Below are positions 26,767 through 35,998 of a stretch of DNA of 64,000 nucleotides, piece by piece. How positions within the stretch are numbered: the stretch's first letter is position 1; each line of letters begins with the position of its first letter. A program made the position numbers and the translations under genes. Below the pieces are notes generated by a model that had not been told where the DNA came from, searched no databases, and was given only the letters and a program-made list of their open reading frames with translations. Location: contig JANQLS010000112.1 in assembly GCA_028280485.1 (NCBI GenBank), forward strand, positions 84,683 to 148,682. Direction: 5' to 3'. This DNA comes from Planctomycetota bacterium (GTDB lineage: Bacteria > Planctomycetota > UBA8108 > JACQVS01).

Positions 26767-26912
26767 GTTGAAACAAGCTCCTGTGGAGCCTGTTTCAACC
26801 GTTCCAGCAAATCTTTGATTTGCTTTCACTCCGCTAAACGCAGACTCTGCGAGCCTGCATTTGCGGCCGAGTTGATCCCAACTCGGCTTAGTTCCTGTGA
26901 AACAGGAACTAA
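26767..26912. repeat. Five-hairpin modular array, copy C3
   Basis: Between nuoI and nuoJ: GTTGAAACA...TGTTTCAAC enclosing GCTCC/GGAGC (26767-26799); AGCAAATC/GATTTGCT (26806-26824); CCGC-T-AAA-C-GCAG pairing with CTGC-A-TTT-GCGG (26831-26866); GCCGAGTTG/CAACTCGGC (26866-26887); TTAGTTCCTGT/ACAGGAACTAA (26888-26912). Order is the reverse of copy C1 in the other complex I operon. Confidence 0.85.
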
Positions 26913-26937
26913 CTAAGAATTACGGAAACTTGCTGAA

Positions 26938-27507
26938 ATGCCTGAATCCATCGATGCCATCGTGTTCTACCTGAGCGCCATCGTTGCAGTCGTCTGCAGC
27001 GCGGTCATCGTGACACGAAAAAACCCCGTCTACAGCGCCGTCTTCATGGTGCTCTTCTTCATCGCGTGGGCTCTCAACTTTTTAATCCTGCGCGCTCCCT
27101 TCTTAGCGGTGATTCAAGTTTTGGTCTACGGAGGTGCCATCATGGTGCTCTACCTCTTTGTGATCATGCTCTTGAATCTCAAACCTGAAGAGATCAAGGA
27201 AGAAGTGACCACTCAAAGAAAAGTTCTATCGGCCATCGCAAGCGTCGGATTGTTCATCCTTTTGGCTTGGGCGATTCGAACTTCGCCTAAAGTGAATGAT
27301 GCGCCGATCCTCAGCAATTCGTTCTTGCCGGATACCCCGGCGGTAACCGAAGCCGGATCGCTCGAGGCCATCGCCATGGAGCTTTTCGAAGAACACGGAC
27401 TCGCCTTTGAATTGACGAGTATTTTGATCCTGATCGCCATCATCGGTGCGATCTACCTCACAAAGAAAGGAAAGGCTCTCAGCCATGACGGAACTCACAC
27501 TGGATAA
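26938..27507 (+). CDS. nuoJ: NADH-quinone oxidoreductase subunit J
   Basis: This membrane subunit of 189 residues has about five helices. Recognisable parts are RKNPVYSAVFMVLFF and VIQVLVYGGAIMVLYLFVIMLL, which includes the pi-bulge region of the third helix. The tail overlaps the start of nuoK by 23 bp. Confidence 0.94.
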   Translation: MPESIDAIVFYLSAIVAVVCSAVIVTRKNPVYSAVFMVLFFIAWALNFLILRAPFLAVIQVLVYGGAIMVLYLFVIMLLNLKPEEIKEEVTTQRKVLSAIASVGLFILLAWAIRTSPKVNDAPILSNSFLPDTPAVTEAGSLEAIAMELFEEHGLAFELTSILILIAIIGAIYLTKKGKALSHDGTHTG

Positions 27508-27817
27508 TGTTCTGCTGATCGCCTCCGCCATCTTCTGCGTAGGTGTCTACGGCATTTTAAGTCGTCAAAATATCATCGTGATCTTGATGTGCGTGGAGTT
27601 GATGCTCAACAGCGCCAACATGGTGCTCGTAGGTTTTGGTCGAGCGGCGATCGCTTCGAGCCCCACTCCCGCTTCCCCCAACATGCCTCAGATCTTTGTG
27701 ATCATGATTTTAGCAGTCGCTGCGGCAGAAGCCGGCGTCGGCTTAGCGATTCTCTTAGCTGTTTTTAGAAAATGGCGAACGACAAATGCAGGCGAACTGC
27801 ATTTACTTAATGGTTAA
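27485..27817 (+). CDS. nuoK: NADH-quinone oxidoreductase subunit K
   Basis: This three-helix proton-path subunit is about 110 residues when started at ATG 27485 (MTELTLDNVLL). Its membrane Glu residues lie in CVELMLNSANMV and AAAEAGVGLAI, the expected positions for proton transfer. An upstream in-frame start would lie deep inside nuoJ and is less likely. Confidence 0.94.
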   Translation: MTELTLDNVLLIASAIFCVGVYGILSRQNIIVILMCVELMLNSANMVLVGFGRAAIASSPTPASPNMPQIFVIMILAVAAAEAGVGLAILLAVFRKWRTTNAGELHLLNG

Positions 27818-27867
27818 TGAACGAGCTCGAGTGAGCTTTTAAATAACTCCAATAAGGAATTTGATCC

Positions 27868-29895
27868 GTGAGTGCGGAACAGTACCTCTTCCTCATACCT
27901 TTACTGCCCTTGATCGGCGCGACGATCAATGGACTCTTCGGTAAGAAGCTGCCTCAAGGCATCGTCGGCCCCATTGCGTGCCTCGGTCCGATTTTGGCTT
28001 TTGTCTTATCGGTCATCTGGTTCTTCGATGCTAAAGCCCTCGCTGAAGGCACTGCTATAACGAACGAACTCTTCACTTGGATTAAAGTGGGAGATCTCGA
28101 ACTCCCCCTCGCGTTCAGTTTAGATCGTCTATCTTCCATGATGCTCTTAGTCGTCACGGGAGTCGGATCGCTCATCCATATTTATTCGATGGGCTACATG
28201 AAAGACGATAAGGGCTTTTCGAAGTTCTTCGCTTACTTGAATCTCTTCATGACCATGATGTTGGTCTTGGTCTTAGGAAACAACATGCCCCTTCTCTTCC
28301 TCGGTTGGGAAGGTGTAGGTCTTTGTTCTTACCTCTTGATTGGATTTTGGTACGAAGACATCAATAACAGCCAAGCCGGTAAGAAAGCCTTCGTCGTCAA
28401 CCGGATCGGGGACCTCGCCTTTGCGATCGGCATGTTCCTCGCGTTTACGACCTACGGCTCTTTAGACTTCACCGCAATCAACTTAGCGGCGGAGGCTGGC
28501 ACCGTTAACGGTGAGCCGATCTCCGATACCGCGAAGTTTTGGATTCCTTTGCTCTTCTTCATCGGTGCGACCGGTAAGAGTGCTCAGATCCCTCTCTTCG
28601 TCTGGCTTCCCGATGCGATGGCCGGTCCCACTCCGGTTTCAGCCTTGATTCACGCCGCGACGATGGTGACCTCCGGAATCTACCTCTTGAATCGAGCCCA
28701 ACCAGTATTCAATGCCTCACCTGAAGTCTTGATGATCATCGCGGTCGTCGGAGCCTTAACCGCTCTGGTCGCCGGTTTCATCGCTTTAGGTCAATTCGAT
28801 ATCAAAAAGGTCCTCGCTTACTCGACGGTGAGTCAGCTGGGATACATGTTCCTCGCCTGTGGATTAGGTTCCTTTTACTTGGGAATGTTCCACGTTGTGA
28901 CTCACGCCTTCTTCAAAGGCCTCTTATTCCTCGGCGCCGGTGCGGTGATTTACTCCTGCCACCACGAGCAAGACATGAGAAAGATGGGAGGTTTGAGGAA
29001 AAAGATTCCATTCACCTTCATCCTGATGCTCATCGGTTCGTTAGCCTTAGCGGGTGCGCCGTTCATGGCTGGATTTATGTCGAAGGATGCAATTTTAGTT
29101 AAAGCGAGTGAGTTAGCTTTAGCAGAAAACACTTACCCCGCATTCTACTTCGGTCTCTGGGCGATCGGCTTAGTTACTGCCGGAATGACTGCCTTCTATT
29201 CGTTCAGGATGATGGCGATGACTTTCTTCGGTCCAGCAAATTACGAAGAACACGATGCGCATGCTTCGGCTCACTCCGATGCTGATAGCCCCTTAGCTCA
29301 AGATCACGGTCACGGTCACGATGATCATGGGCACGATCACCACCATGGCGGGCCAATCGTTGAGAGCCCAAAGGTGATGTTAGCTCCCATGGCGATCTTA
29401 GCTGTCTTAGCTATCATTGGAGGACATCTCTATATTGAGAAATACATCCACCACAGCAAGATCGAATACCATGTCGATCACAATTTCTATCACTGGTTGG
29501 GAGTAGGAATCGGAAGTGGAATTTTCCTCGCCGGTCTTCTGGCTGTGACCTTCCTCTACGGCAAAGGTTCAGCCCTTCGTGACGCCTTAGTCAACAAAAA
29601 CCCCATCGGTCAACTCGGCTTTCATTTTTCAAACGCCAAGCTCTATATCGATGAAATCTACAACTTCCTCATCGTCAAGCCATTGGGATTTATTTCCTGG
29701 GCTCTCTTCCTTCTCATCGATCGAGCGCTGATCGATGAAATGTTGGTGAAGGGTGCCGGCCTCATAGCTTGCGGCTTTGGAAGTATCTTAAGAACCGTAC
29801 AAACCGGACGGATCCCCAACTACGCCGGTTGGGTCGTCGGTGGCGCAGTAGTCGTGATGATCATCATCTTAGCCGCCGGCGCTGCTGGCCCTTAA
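27868..29895 (+). CDS. nuoL: NADH-quinone oxidoreductase subunit L
   Basis: This distal antiporter-like subunit of 675 residues has about 16 helices and the lateral amphipathic helix region. Core motifs include LFLGWEGVGLCSYLLIGFW, the Lys-containing GATGKSAQIPLFVWLPDAMAGPTPVSALIHAATMVT (key residues GKSAQ and HAATMVT), and KKVLAYSTVSQLGYM. A His/Asp-rich insert with runs such as HGHGHDDHGHDHHHG lies at about residues 478-493, between helices, and could bind metal ions. The start is GTG. Confidence 0.95.
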   Translation: MSAEQYLFLIPLLPLIGATINGLFGKKLPQGIVGPIACLGPILAFVLSVIWFFDAKALAEGTAITNELFTWIKVGDLELPLAFSLDRLSSMMLLVVTGVGSLIHIYSMGYMKDDKGFSKFFAYLNLFMTMMLVLVLGNNMPLLFLGWEGVGLCSYLLIGFWYEDINNSQAGKKAFVVNRIGDLAFAIGMFLAFTTYGSLDFTAINLAAEAGTVNGEPISDTAKFWIPLLFFIGATGKSAQIPLFVWLPDAMAGPTPVSALIHAATMVTSGIYLLNRAQPVFNASPEVLMIIAVVGALTALVAGFIALGQFDIKKVLAYSTVSQLGYMFLACGLGSFYLGMFHVVTHAFFKGLLFLGAGAVIYSCHHEQDMRKMGGLRKKIPFTFILMLIGSLALAGAPFMAGFMSKDAILVKASELALAENTYPAFYFGLWAIGLVTAGMTAFYSFRMMAMTFFGPANYEEHDAHASAHSDADSPLAQDHGHGHDDHGHDHHHGGPIVESPKVMLAPMAILAVLAIIGGHLYIEKYIHHSKIEYHVDHNFYHWLGVGIGSGIFLAGLLAVTFLYGKGSALRDALVNKNPIGQLGFHFSNAKLYIDEIYNFLIVKPLGFISWALFLLIDRALIDEMLVKGAGLIACGFGSILRTVQTGRIPNYAGWVVGGAVVVMIIILAAGAAGP

Positions 29896-29955
29896 GATCA
29901 AACAAACTAACTAAAAAACTGAATTGCCTCCACTCCATTGGAGCTTTGAAAAAAT

Positions 29956-31452
29956 ATGACAGACTATTTGTTGAGCCTCGCCATTATGATTCCCGCAGTC
30001 ACCGGGCTGGCTCTCATCTATATGAAGGGTGTTCCTGCTAAGGGCATTCGATGGCTCACCTTGATTTCATCCCTCGTCACCTTCGTGGTCACGTTGATGA
30101 TCTGGGCCAACTTCGATATCACGAATAAAGACTTTCAACTCACTGAAAACTACACTTGGATTCAATCCTTGGGAGTCTCTTACAGCTTAGGTATCGACGG
30201 CATCAGCTTGTTCCTGATCCTGCTGACGGGCTTAATCATGCCCATCGCCATCTTGGGCTCTTGGTCGGGTATCAAAGAACGCGTGCGTGAATTTCACATC
30301 GCCTTGATGTTCTTAGCCTGCGGAATGATCGGAGTTTTTGCTGCGACCGATTTAATTCTCTTCTACATCTTCTGGGAAGTGATGTTGATCCCGATGATTC
30401 TCCTCATCGGAATTTGGGGAAGTGAAAATCGCGTAGGTGCAGCCGTTAAGTTTTTCGTTTACACCATGGTGGGTAGCTTGTTGATGTTCCTGGCGATCAT
30501 CTACTTGTACATGCACCTCAGCCAACACGGCATAACGACCTTCAGTCTCTCGACGATCTACCAAGGCTTAAAGGCTTATCCACTCTCGGCGACCGAACAA
30601 GTGGTCTTGTTTTTAGCCTTCGCCCTCAGCTTTGCCATTAAAGTACCGCTCTTCCCCTTACACACTTGGTTACCCGATGCACACACCCAAGCACCTACTG
30701 CCGGTAGTGTGATTCTGGCGGGAGTGCTCTTGAAGATGGGAACGTACGGCTTCCTTCGCTTTGCGATCCCTTTCTTCCCTCATGCAGTCGAAGTTTTCAC
30801 TCCAGCGATTTGTGTTCTCGCAGTGATCAGCATCATCTTCGGAGCCTTGATGTGCTTGGTTCAAGAAGACTTCAAGAAGCTGATCGCCTACTCCAGTGTG
30901 AGCCACTTGGGATTTGTGATCTTAGGGATCTTCGCACTCAATGAGAGAGGGGTCACAGGGGGCATCTTCCAAATGCTGAGTCACGGTATCTCAACGGGGG
31001 CCTTGTTCCTTTTGATCGGAGCCATCTACGAAAGAACGCACACTCGAAAGATAGAAAAGTACGGTGGGATCGCGAAGATCGTTCCCAAGTACAGTGCCGT
31101 ATTTTTCTTCGTGTTGCTTTCTTCGATCGGCCTGCCCGCACTCAACGGATTCGTTGGCGAATTCCTCATTCTTCTGGGAAGCTTTGAATCAAATGCCGTC
31201 TACGCCATCTTCGCGGCAACCGGCATGGTCTTAGGCGCACTCTACATGCTGATTCTTTACCAGAAGGTCTTCTACGGAAAAGTCACCAACGAAGAAAACA
31301 AAAAGATTACCGACCTCAATATGCGCGAGTGGGTCTACATCACTCCACTGTTAGTGCTGATGGTCGTCATGGGTATGGGCTCTCCCTGGTTCACCGAATT
31401 CATCGAACCATCGGTTGAGAGCTGGCTCAATGACTTTGGAAACAGTAAATAA
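29956..31452 (+). CDS. nuoM: NADH-quinone oxidoreductase subunit M
   Basis: This is the second antiporter-like subunit, 498 residues. Motifs include LFYIFWEVMLIPMILLIGIWG (proton-path Glu), AFAIKVPLFPLHTWLPDAHTQAP, GVLLKMGTYGFLRF and KKLIAYSSVSHLGFV. It has normal family length and no His-rich insert. It lies 60 bp after nuoL and 31 bp before nuoN. Confidence 0.96.
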   Translation: MTDYLLSLAIMIPAVTGLALIYMKGVPAKGIRWLTLISSLVTFVVTLMIWANFDITNKDFQLTENYTWIQSLGVSYSLGIDGISLFLILLTGLIMPIAILGSWSGIKERVREFHIALMFLACGMIGVFAATDLILFYIFWEVMLIPMILLIGIWGSENRVGAAVKFFVYTMVGSLLMFLAIIYLYMHLSQHGITTFSLSTIYQGLKAYPLSATEQVVLFLAFALSFAIKVPLFPLHTWLPDAHTQAPTAGSVILAGVLLKMGTYGFLRFAIPFFPHAVEVFTPAICVLAVISIIFGALMCLVQEDFKKLIAYSSVSHLGFVILGIFALNERGVTGGIFQMLSHGISTGALFLLIGAIYERTHTRKIEKYGGIAKIVPKYSAVFFFVLLSSIGLPALNGFVGEFLILLGSFESNAVYAIFAATGMVLGALYMLILYQKVFYGKVTNEENKKITDLNMREWVYITPLLVLMVVMGMGSPWFTEFIEPSVESWLNDFGNSK

Positions 31453-31483
31453 TTATCAAACTCCTCTTTTTAAGAGCTGAAAA

Positions 31484-33040
31484 ATGGAAAATCCTTTTCA
31501 GGTAGCTGAACTTCAACGCATTATTCCCACCCTGAGTTTACTAGGCGCCGGAACGGCGACCTTGGTGCTCGATCTATTCCTCGGGGGCTGGAGAGTTGAA
31601 AAAAATGATCCCGACCGTGGATCCACCAAAGGAAAATGGTTGCTCTACGTCATCTCCTTGATCGGTGTAGGTATCGCGTGCTGGGGCCTCTCCATCAATG
31701 CGAATAAGGGGGGAGCCATCATCTTTAATGGCGCTCTTCACGTCGATGATTTTTCAAACTTCATGACAGCACTAATCTTAGTTGGAACTTTCCTCGGCTG
31801 CCTCACGACCATCGGCCCCTTGAGAAACATGAAAGTGGAGTGTGGTGAGTACTTCGCACTCTTACTTTTTTCAGCGGCTGCGATGATCCTGTTGGTTCAA
31901 TCCAACAGCTTGATCATGATCTTCTTGAGCTTAGAAACCTTCTCGATGGCGATTTATTTACTTTCAGCTTTCACCCGCGACGAGCGTCGATCGGTGGAAG
32001 GAGCCTTGAAGTATTTTGTCTTGGGAGGTTTGGCGAGTGGATTTTTGCTCTTGGGATTCGCATTTATCTTTGGAGCTTCCGGAACGATTCGCCTCAATGA
32101 AATCGCAAGCATGCTAGGCACGGGAGCGGGCGTTGATCCCCCCCTCTTTCTCGCAGGCCTCGGCTTGAGCTTAGTGGGCTTCGGATTTAAGGTGGGAGCC
32201 TTCCCCTTCCATTCTTGGATCCCCGATGCGTACGAAGGTGCTCCCAGTACGGTTACCGGTTTTATGTCGGTCACCGTGAAGGCCGCCGGGATCGCCGCTC
32301 TTTTAAGAATTGCCCTCACTGTTACCAACACTCCCGAACTTCGCGGACCCATGTTGGAAGTGGTTTGGTGGTCGGCCCTATTAACCTTGGTCTTCGCCAA
32401 CTTGGTCGCCTTGGTTCAATCGAGCGTCAAACGGATGCTGGCTTACTCAGCCATCAGCCACACGGGATACCTCTTTATCGGCTTAGTCGCGGTATTAACT
32501 CCCGGCGCAAGTCAAGATAGCTCCAGCGGATCGCCCCTCCTCTTCTACCTGCTTCCCTATACTCTGATGACTTTTGGATCCTTCGCCATCCTCAGTTGTT
32601 TAGGGCGGGAATCCAAAGAGGGTGAAACTTTTGATTCCTTCCGGGGCCTATCCCAACGTCGGCCTTTGCTCGCCTTCTGCATGTTGATCTTTATGGTCTC
32701 ACTTGCGGGCATCCCGCCAACAGCTGGATTCTGGGGAAAACTGTATCTCTTCCGCGATGCCATTCAAGCCGGGCACTGGCCTTTGGCCTTGGTCGGGATC
32801 TTAGCTTCGATCGTGTCGGTTTATTATTACATCCGATTAGTCGTCGTCATGTACATGAAGCCCCCCCAAGAAGTGGGTGGTGCTTACTCCAACAGCACCG
32901 TTCACTGGGGCTCTGCGATGGCAATTTCAGTAGCCGCCGCCGCCGTGATCGCCATCGGGATTTCACCCGACTATTTCATCGCTCAGTCGAAACTCTCGAT
33001 TCAGTCGATCAGTACCTCGTTGAATGTGATCGGGAAGTAA
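31484..33040 (+). CDS. nuoN: NADH-quinone oxidoreductase subunit N
   Basis: This third antiporter-like subunit, 518 residues, closes the operon. It shows FLSLETFSMAIYLLSAF, FKVGAFPFHSWIPDAYEGAPSTVTGFM (key Lys in FKVGAFPFH), and KRMLAYSAISHTGYL. A family B repeat begins a few bases after the TAA stop, so transcript ends may lie in or after that element. Confidence 0.95.
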   Translation: MENPFQVAELQRIIPTLSLLGAGTATLVLDLFLGGWRVEKNDPDRGSTKGKWLLYVISLIGVGIACWGLSINANKGGAIIFNGALHVDDFSNFMTALILVGTFLGCLTTIGPLRNMKVECGEYFALLLFSAAAMILLVQSNSLIMIFLSLETFSMAIYLLSAFTRDERRSVEGALKYFVLGGLASGFLLLGFAFIFGASGTIRLNEIASMLGTGAGVDPPLFLAGLGLSLVGFGFKVGAFPFHSWIPDAYEGAPSTVTGFMSVTVKAAGIAALLRIALTVTNTPELRGPMLEVVWWSALLTLVFANLVALVQSSVKRMLAYSAISHTGYLFIGLVAVLTPGASQDSSSGSPLLFYLLPYTLMTFGSFAILSCLGRESKEGETFDSFRGLSQRRPLLAFCMLIFMVSLAGIPPTAGFWGKLYLFRDAIQAGHWPLALVGILASIVSVYYYIRLVVVMYMKPPQEVGGAYSNSTVHWGSAMAISVAAAAVIAIGISPDYFIAQSKLSIQSISTSLNVIGK

Positions 33041-33045
33041 TAATA

Positions 33046-33227
33046 GTAGTCGTCTTATTTCAAGCCCGAAGTGTCAACGAGGGTCAGGCGTCTATCCAGC
33101 TCAAAATTTCACTAATATTATAGGGCTGGATCTCTCATCTAATTGATAATGGTGAGGTGAATAATGTTTAAAGTCATAAGTGCACTTAAGCTCTAAGAGG
33201 CACTCGCTAACGCTTCGCGCTTGAAAT
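33046..33227. repeat. Family B inverted-repeat element
   Basis: It starts GTAGTCGTC then ATTTCAAGCCCGAAGTG and ends with the complement (CTCGCTAACGCTTCGCGCTTGAAAT). The inner part shares GGCGTCTATCC with the element at 13.73 kb. It follows the last nuo gene. Confidence 0.75.
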
Positions 33228-33919
33228 GCTGCTTACTTTAATCTAATTAATTCAACCACTTACCCCACCCTTCCCAGATCGGAACCATCCAGGCTGCATC
33301 GGCCTAGCATCCAATTAATCTTTCTACAGGACCCGATGGCTTCGTATGGATCGCTGAATAAGGATTCAGCCTACTCTCCTTGAAATCCCAACTCGTAGAG
33401 GACTCATTGAGATCCTTTCAATACGATTTCTACGTACCTTAAGATGTTCACATTTATAATCTTAGCGATAGAGAACAAAGAGGCCGTTCTCTACCCCCAT
33501 CTCCATCATTTGCCAACGGAGTGTTCTTTAAGCCCCCATTAGCCCAAATCTCAGAATTCGATCCGCTCAAAGGTCAAATCTAGTTCAATACCATGCTTTG
33601 TGACTAAACACGGTGCACTAAGTCAACCCTTGAAGCCCGTGCGTGATAACCAAGCATTTGATACCTGATAATTAAAATCGATTCGGAACATTCAGCCCAA
33701 GCGCCCCACAATCCCATACAAATAAAAGACTTAACAGGCCTCCCTCCTAACTCTATCCACCATTTGTTTAGGGCAAATTAGGCAAAAAGAAGCCTAAACG
33801 GACCCCCACATCGCCCAAAGGTGGAATGCGGCATACTTCCTGCACATGGAAGAGCAGGAAGATTACCAAGAGAGACTGAAGTTGAGAGCTTCAGTTTAAG
33901 AGAGAAAAGAGAGAACCCC
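33228..33919. other. Intergenic region before the sugar transferase
   Basis: About 690 bp with no convincing gene, repeat or terminator. It must hold the promoter and leader of the sugar transferase. An in-frame extension of that gene back to 33821 has no support from the family. Confidence 0.4.
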
Positions 33920-35017
33920 ATGGCTGCTTTGTCCGCAACGAATCAACAAACTTTGAAAATGGCCCCTGTCACTGCCTTCCGTTCAAGCTCTAAAAAAGGC
34001 AAAAGAAATGTCCTTTTCATCGGTTGGAACCAACGATCACAAGAACATATCGAAGACTTAAGTGCTGATCGTTTTCGCGGTGTCAATATCCTCGGCGTCT
34101 TAGACACTCCCGAGCAATTGACCAAAAAGGATGCTCACAATACGAAGATCACTTTGAACTCAGACGAAAACCTCCAATTTGGTGACGTCGCTGAGCTCGC
34201 CTCTATCCTCAAGTCAAATCCAGTCGACGAAGTCTTTATCACCCTTCCTATCAAATCTTGCTACGACGACATTCAAGAAATCGTCGCTATCTGTGAAGAA
34301 GCAGGAACTCCTTTCAGCTTACCCACCAACTTGTTCGGTACGACGATCGCTCAAGCCGGTGGAAACTCTTGGAGCGGAAGTCAAGACCGCGTCACCTACA
34401 CCTGCGTCACCTACCCCAAATGGAAACTCGCTATCAAACGAGCCATGGATATCGCCGGCGCTCTCTTCGCTTTGACCGTCCTCGCGATTCCCATGCTCAT
34501 TATCGCAGCCTTGATCAAGTTGACTTCTAAAGGCCCTGTCTTCTTCTGCCAAGAACGCGCCGGTAAGAATCACAAACGTTTCAAAATGATCAAGTTCCGC
34601 ACCATGGTCACCGACGCCGAAAAAATCAAAGAACAATTAGTCGCTGACAACGAACAAGACGGTCCTGCTTTCAAAATGAAGAACGATCCCCGTATCACGT
34701 GGATCGGTCGTATCCTCCGCAAGACCAGCTTGGACGAACTTCCCCAGTTCATTAACGTTCTCCTCGGCGAAATGAGTATCGTCGGTCCTCGTCCTCCAAT
34801 CATCGCTGAAGTCGACGAGTACGAATGGTGGCAACGACGTCGCTTGAGCATGCGCCCCGGACTCACTTGCTTCTGGCAAGTTTCGGGAAGAAACGAAATC
34901 AGCTTCGAAGAATGGATGCAACTCGATCTTAAATATATCGACAACTGGTCACTCTGGATCGACGTCAAACTGATCCTCAAAACCGTTGTCACCGTGATCC
35001 GCGGAACGGGATCTTGA
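33920..35017 (+). CDS. Polyprenyl-phosphate sugar-1-phosphate transferase (exopolysaccharide type)
   Basis: This enzyme puts the first sugar-phosphate on a lipid carrier for polysaccharide synthesis. The N-terminal half has the FIGWNQRSQEH... Rossmann-like (CoA-binding-like) domain. Then come one hydrophobic helix (about 208-230) and the bacterial sugar transferase domain: KGPVFFCQERAGKNHKRFKMIKFRTM, RKTSLDELPQFINVLLGEMSIVGPRPP and RPGLTCFWQVSGRNEISFEEW. The group of N-terminal membrane helices found in many WbaP/CpsE-type enzymes is absent. I chose ATG 33920; the longer frame from 33821 is less likely. Confidence 0.85.
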   Translation: MAALSATNQQTLKMAPVTAFRSSSKKGKRNVLFIGWNQRSQEHIEDLSADRFRGVNILGVLDTPEQLTKKDAHNTKITLNSDENLQFGDVAELASILKSNPVDEVFITLPIKSCYDDIQEIVAICEEAGTPFSLPTNLFGTTIAQAGGNSWSGSQDRVTYTCVTYPKWKLAIKRAMDIAGALFALTVLAIPMLIIAALIKLTSKGPVFFCQERAGKNHKRFKMIKFRTMVTDAEKIKEQLVADNEQDGPAFKMKNDPRITWIGRILRKTSLDELPQFINVLLGEMSIVGPRPPIIAEVDEYEWWQRRRLSMRPGLTCFWQVSGRNEISFEEWMQLDLKYIDNWSLWIDVKLILKTVVTVIRGTGS

Positions 35018-35073
35018 TCGAGGAATAAGATTTTCCCCCCCTGGTTCTTCTCTCTACCAGGATCTTCCTAAGA

Positions 35074-35110
35074 CCGACTTGAGTACTCTCTTGCTCAAGT
35101 CGGTTTTTTT
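35074..35110 (+). terminator. Intrinsic terminator
   Basis: CCGACTTGAG...CTCAAGTCGG followed by a run of seven T, 57 bp after the sugar transferase stop. Confidence 0.9.
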
Positions 35111-35292
35111 ATGTGATTCACAATGAAAGCTCTTACGCACCTGATGACTGAGATATGAAACTTCAGATTGAATCTTAAATTGGCTTAGTATTGAGACACA
35201 ATAGTGGAGAACTCTATGGGATACTCAATAGTGGGTCCACTTGTTATTATTCTTAAGAATTAATCGGATTTTAACTGAACTAAATCTTTAAC

Positions 35293-35991
35293 ATGAGTCA
35301 GCAAATATTAAGTTTTCATTCTTACTTGATGGTTCTAATTTCTCTAGGAGTCAGCGGTCTACTATTGCTTTCCTCCTGCGATAGTTCACAACCTGACCAA
35401 AAAACTCCCGCCCCTCCTAAAACTCCCTCCGGTCAAAGTTCGAATCTATCCCCGGCTATGAAAGAGCTCCTTTCCTCGACGTCGGAAATAACTCAAAGGT
35501 TTTATCCTGAAGAAAATCGAAAAGGGCAACCCATCGTCCTCCGACATCGAGGAAAGATTTTTGATCCCCCCGAAGTCCTCCCCGAGATCAGTCGAGAGCA
35601 GTGGAAACAAAGCACTCCCCTTGAGGCATTTAAAGGCTGGGTACCGGCCTTTAAAAGTGGGGACGCGGAATGGATCATCGAACTGTTCACTGAAGAGGAA
35701 CGCGAAGACATTCGAAAAAAAGCTGAGAACGAAGATTTGATGGGGAAGAACGCCCAATTTTTTGCCCAGGTTGACAAAGTGGCTGTCAAGCGAATCATTC
35801 TCTACGGGAATTATGCCATCCTGTTTTATGAACACACTCTAAAAGATGGCAAACAACTTTCGCGACCGATCACTCTTGTCGAAGTTGATCAGCAATGGTA
35901 TCTCACCAATACCATCGGTAAAAATCCAACTTACTCCGAGTTGGTTAATTTGATCATGAAAGAAGCTAAAGAAATCGAATTGATTAAGTAA
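35293..35991 (+). CDS. Lipoprotein of unknown function
   Basis: The 232-residue protein starts with a signal peptide ending in the lipobox LLSSC, then a Pro/Ser/Thr-rich linker. The C-terminal half (about 105-225) alternates helix and strands (AFKGWVPAFKSGDAEWIIELF, VDKVAVKRIILYGNYAILFYEH, PITLVEVDQQWYLTNT) as in NTF2/SnoaL-like folds. That fold is an inference; no family is recognised. The gene converges on the surface-protein gene with only 7 bp between stops. Confidence 0.7.
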   Translation: MSQQILSFHSYLMVLISLGVSGLLLLSSCDSSQPDQKTPAPPKTPSGQSSNLSPAMKELLSSTSEITQRFYPEENRKGQPIVLRHRGKIFDPPEVLPEISREQWKQSTPLEAFKGWVPAFKSGDAEWIIELFTEEEREDIRKKAENEDLMGKNAQFFAQVDKVAVKRIILYGNYAILFYEHTLKDGKQLSRPITLVEVDQQWYLTNTIGKNPTYSELVNLIMKEAKEIELIK

Positions 35992-35998
35992 TCTTTGA

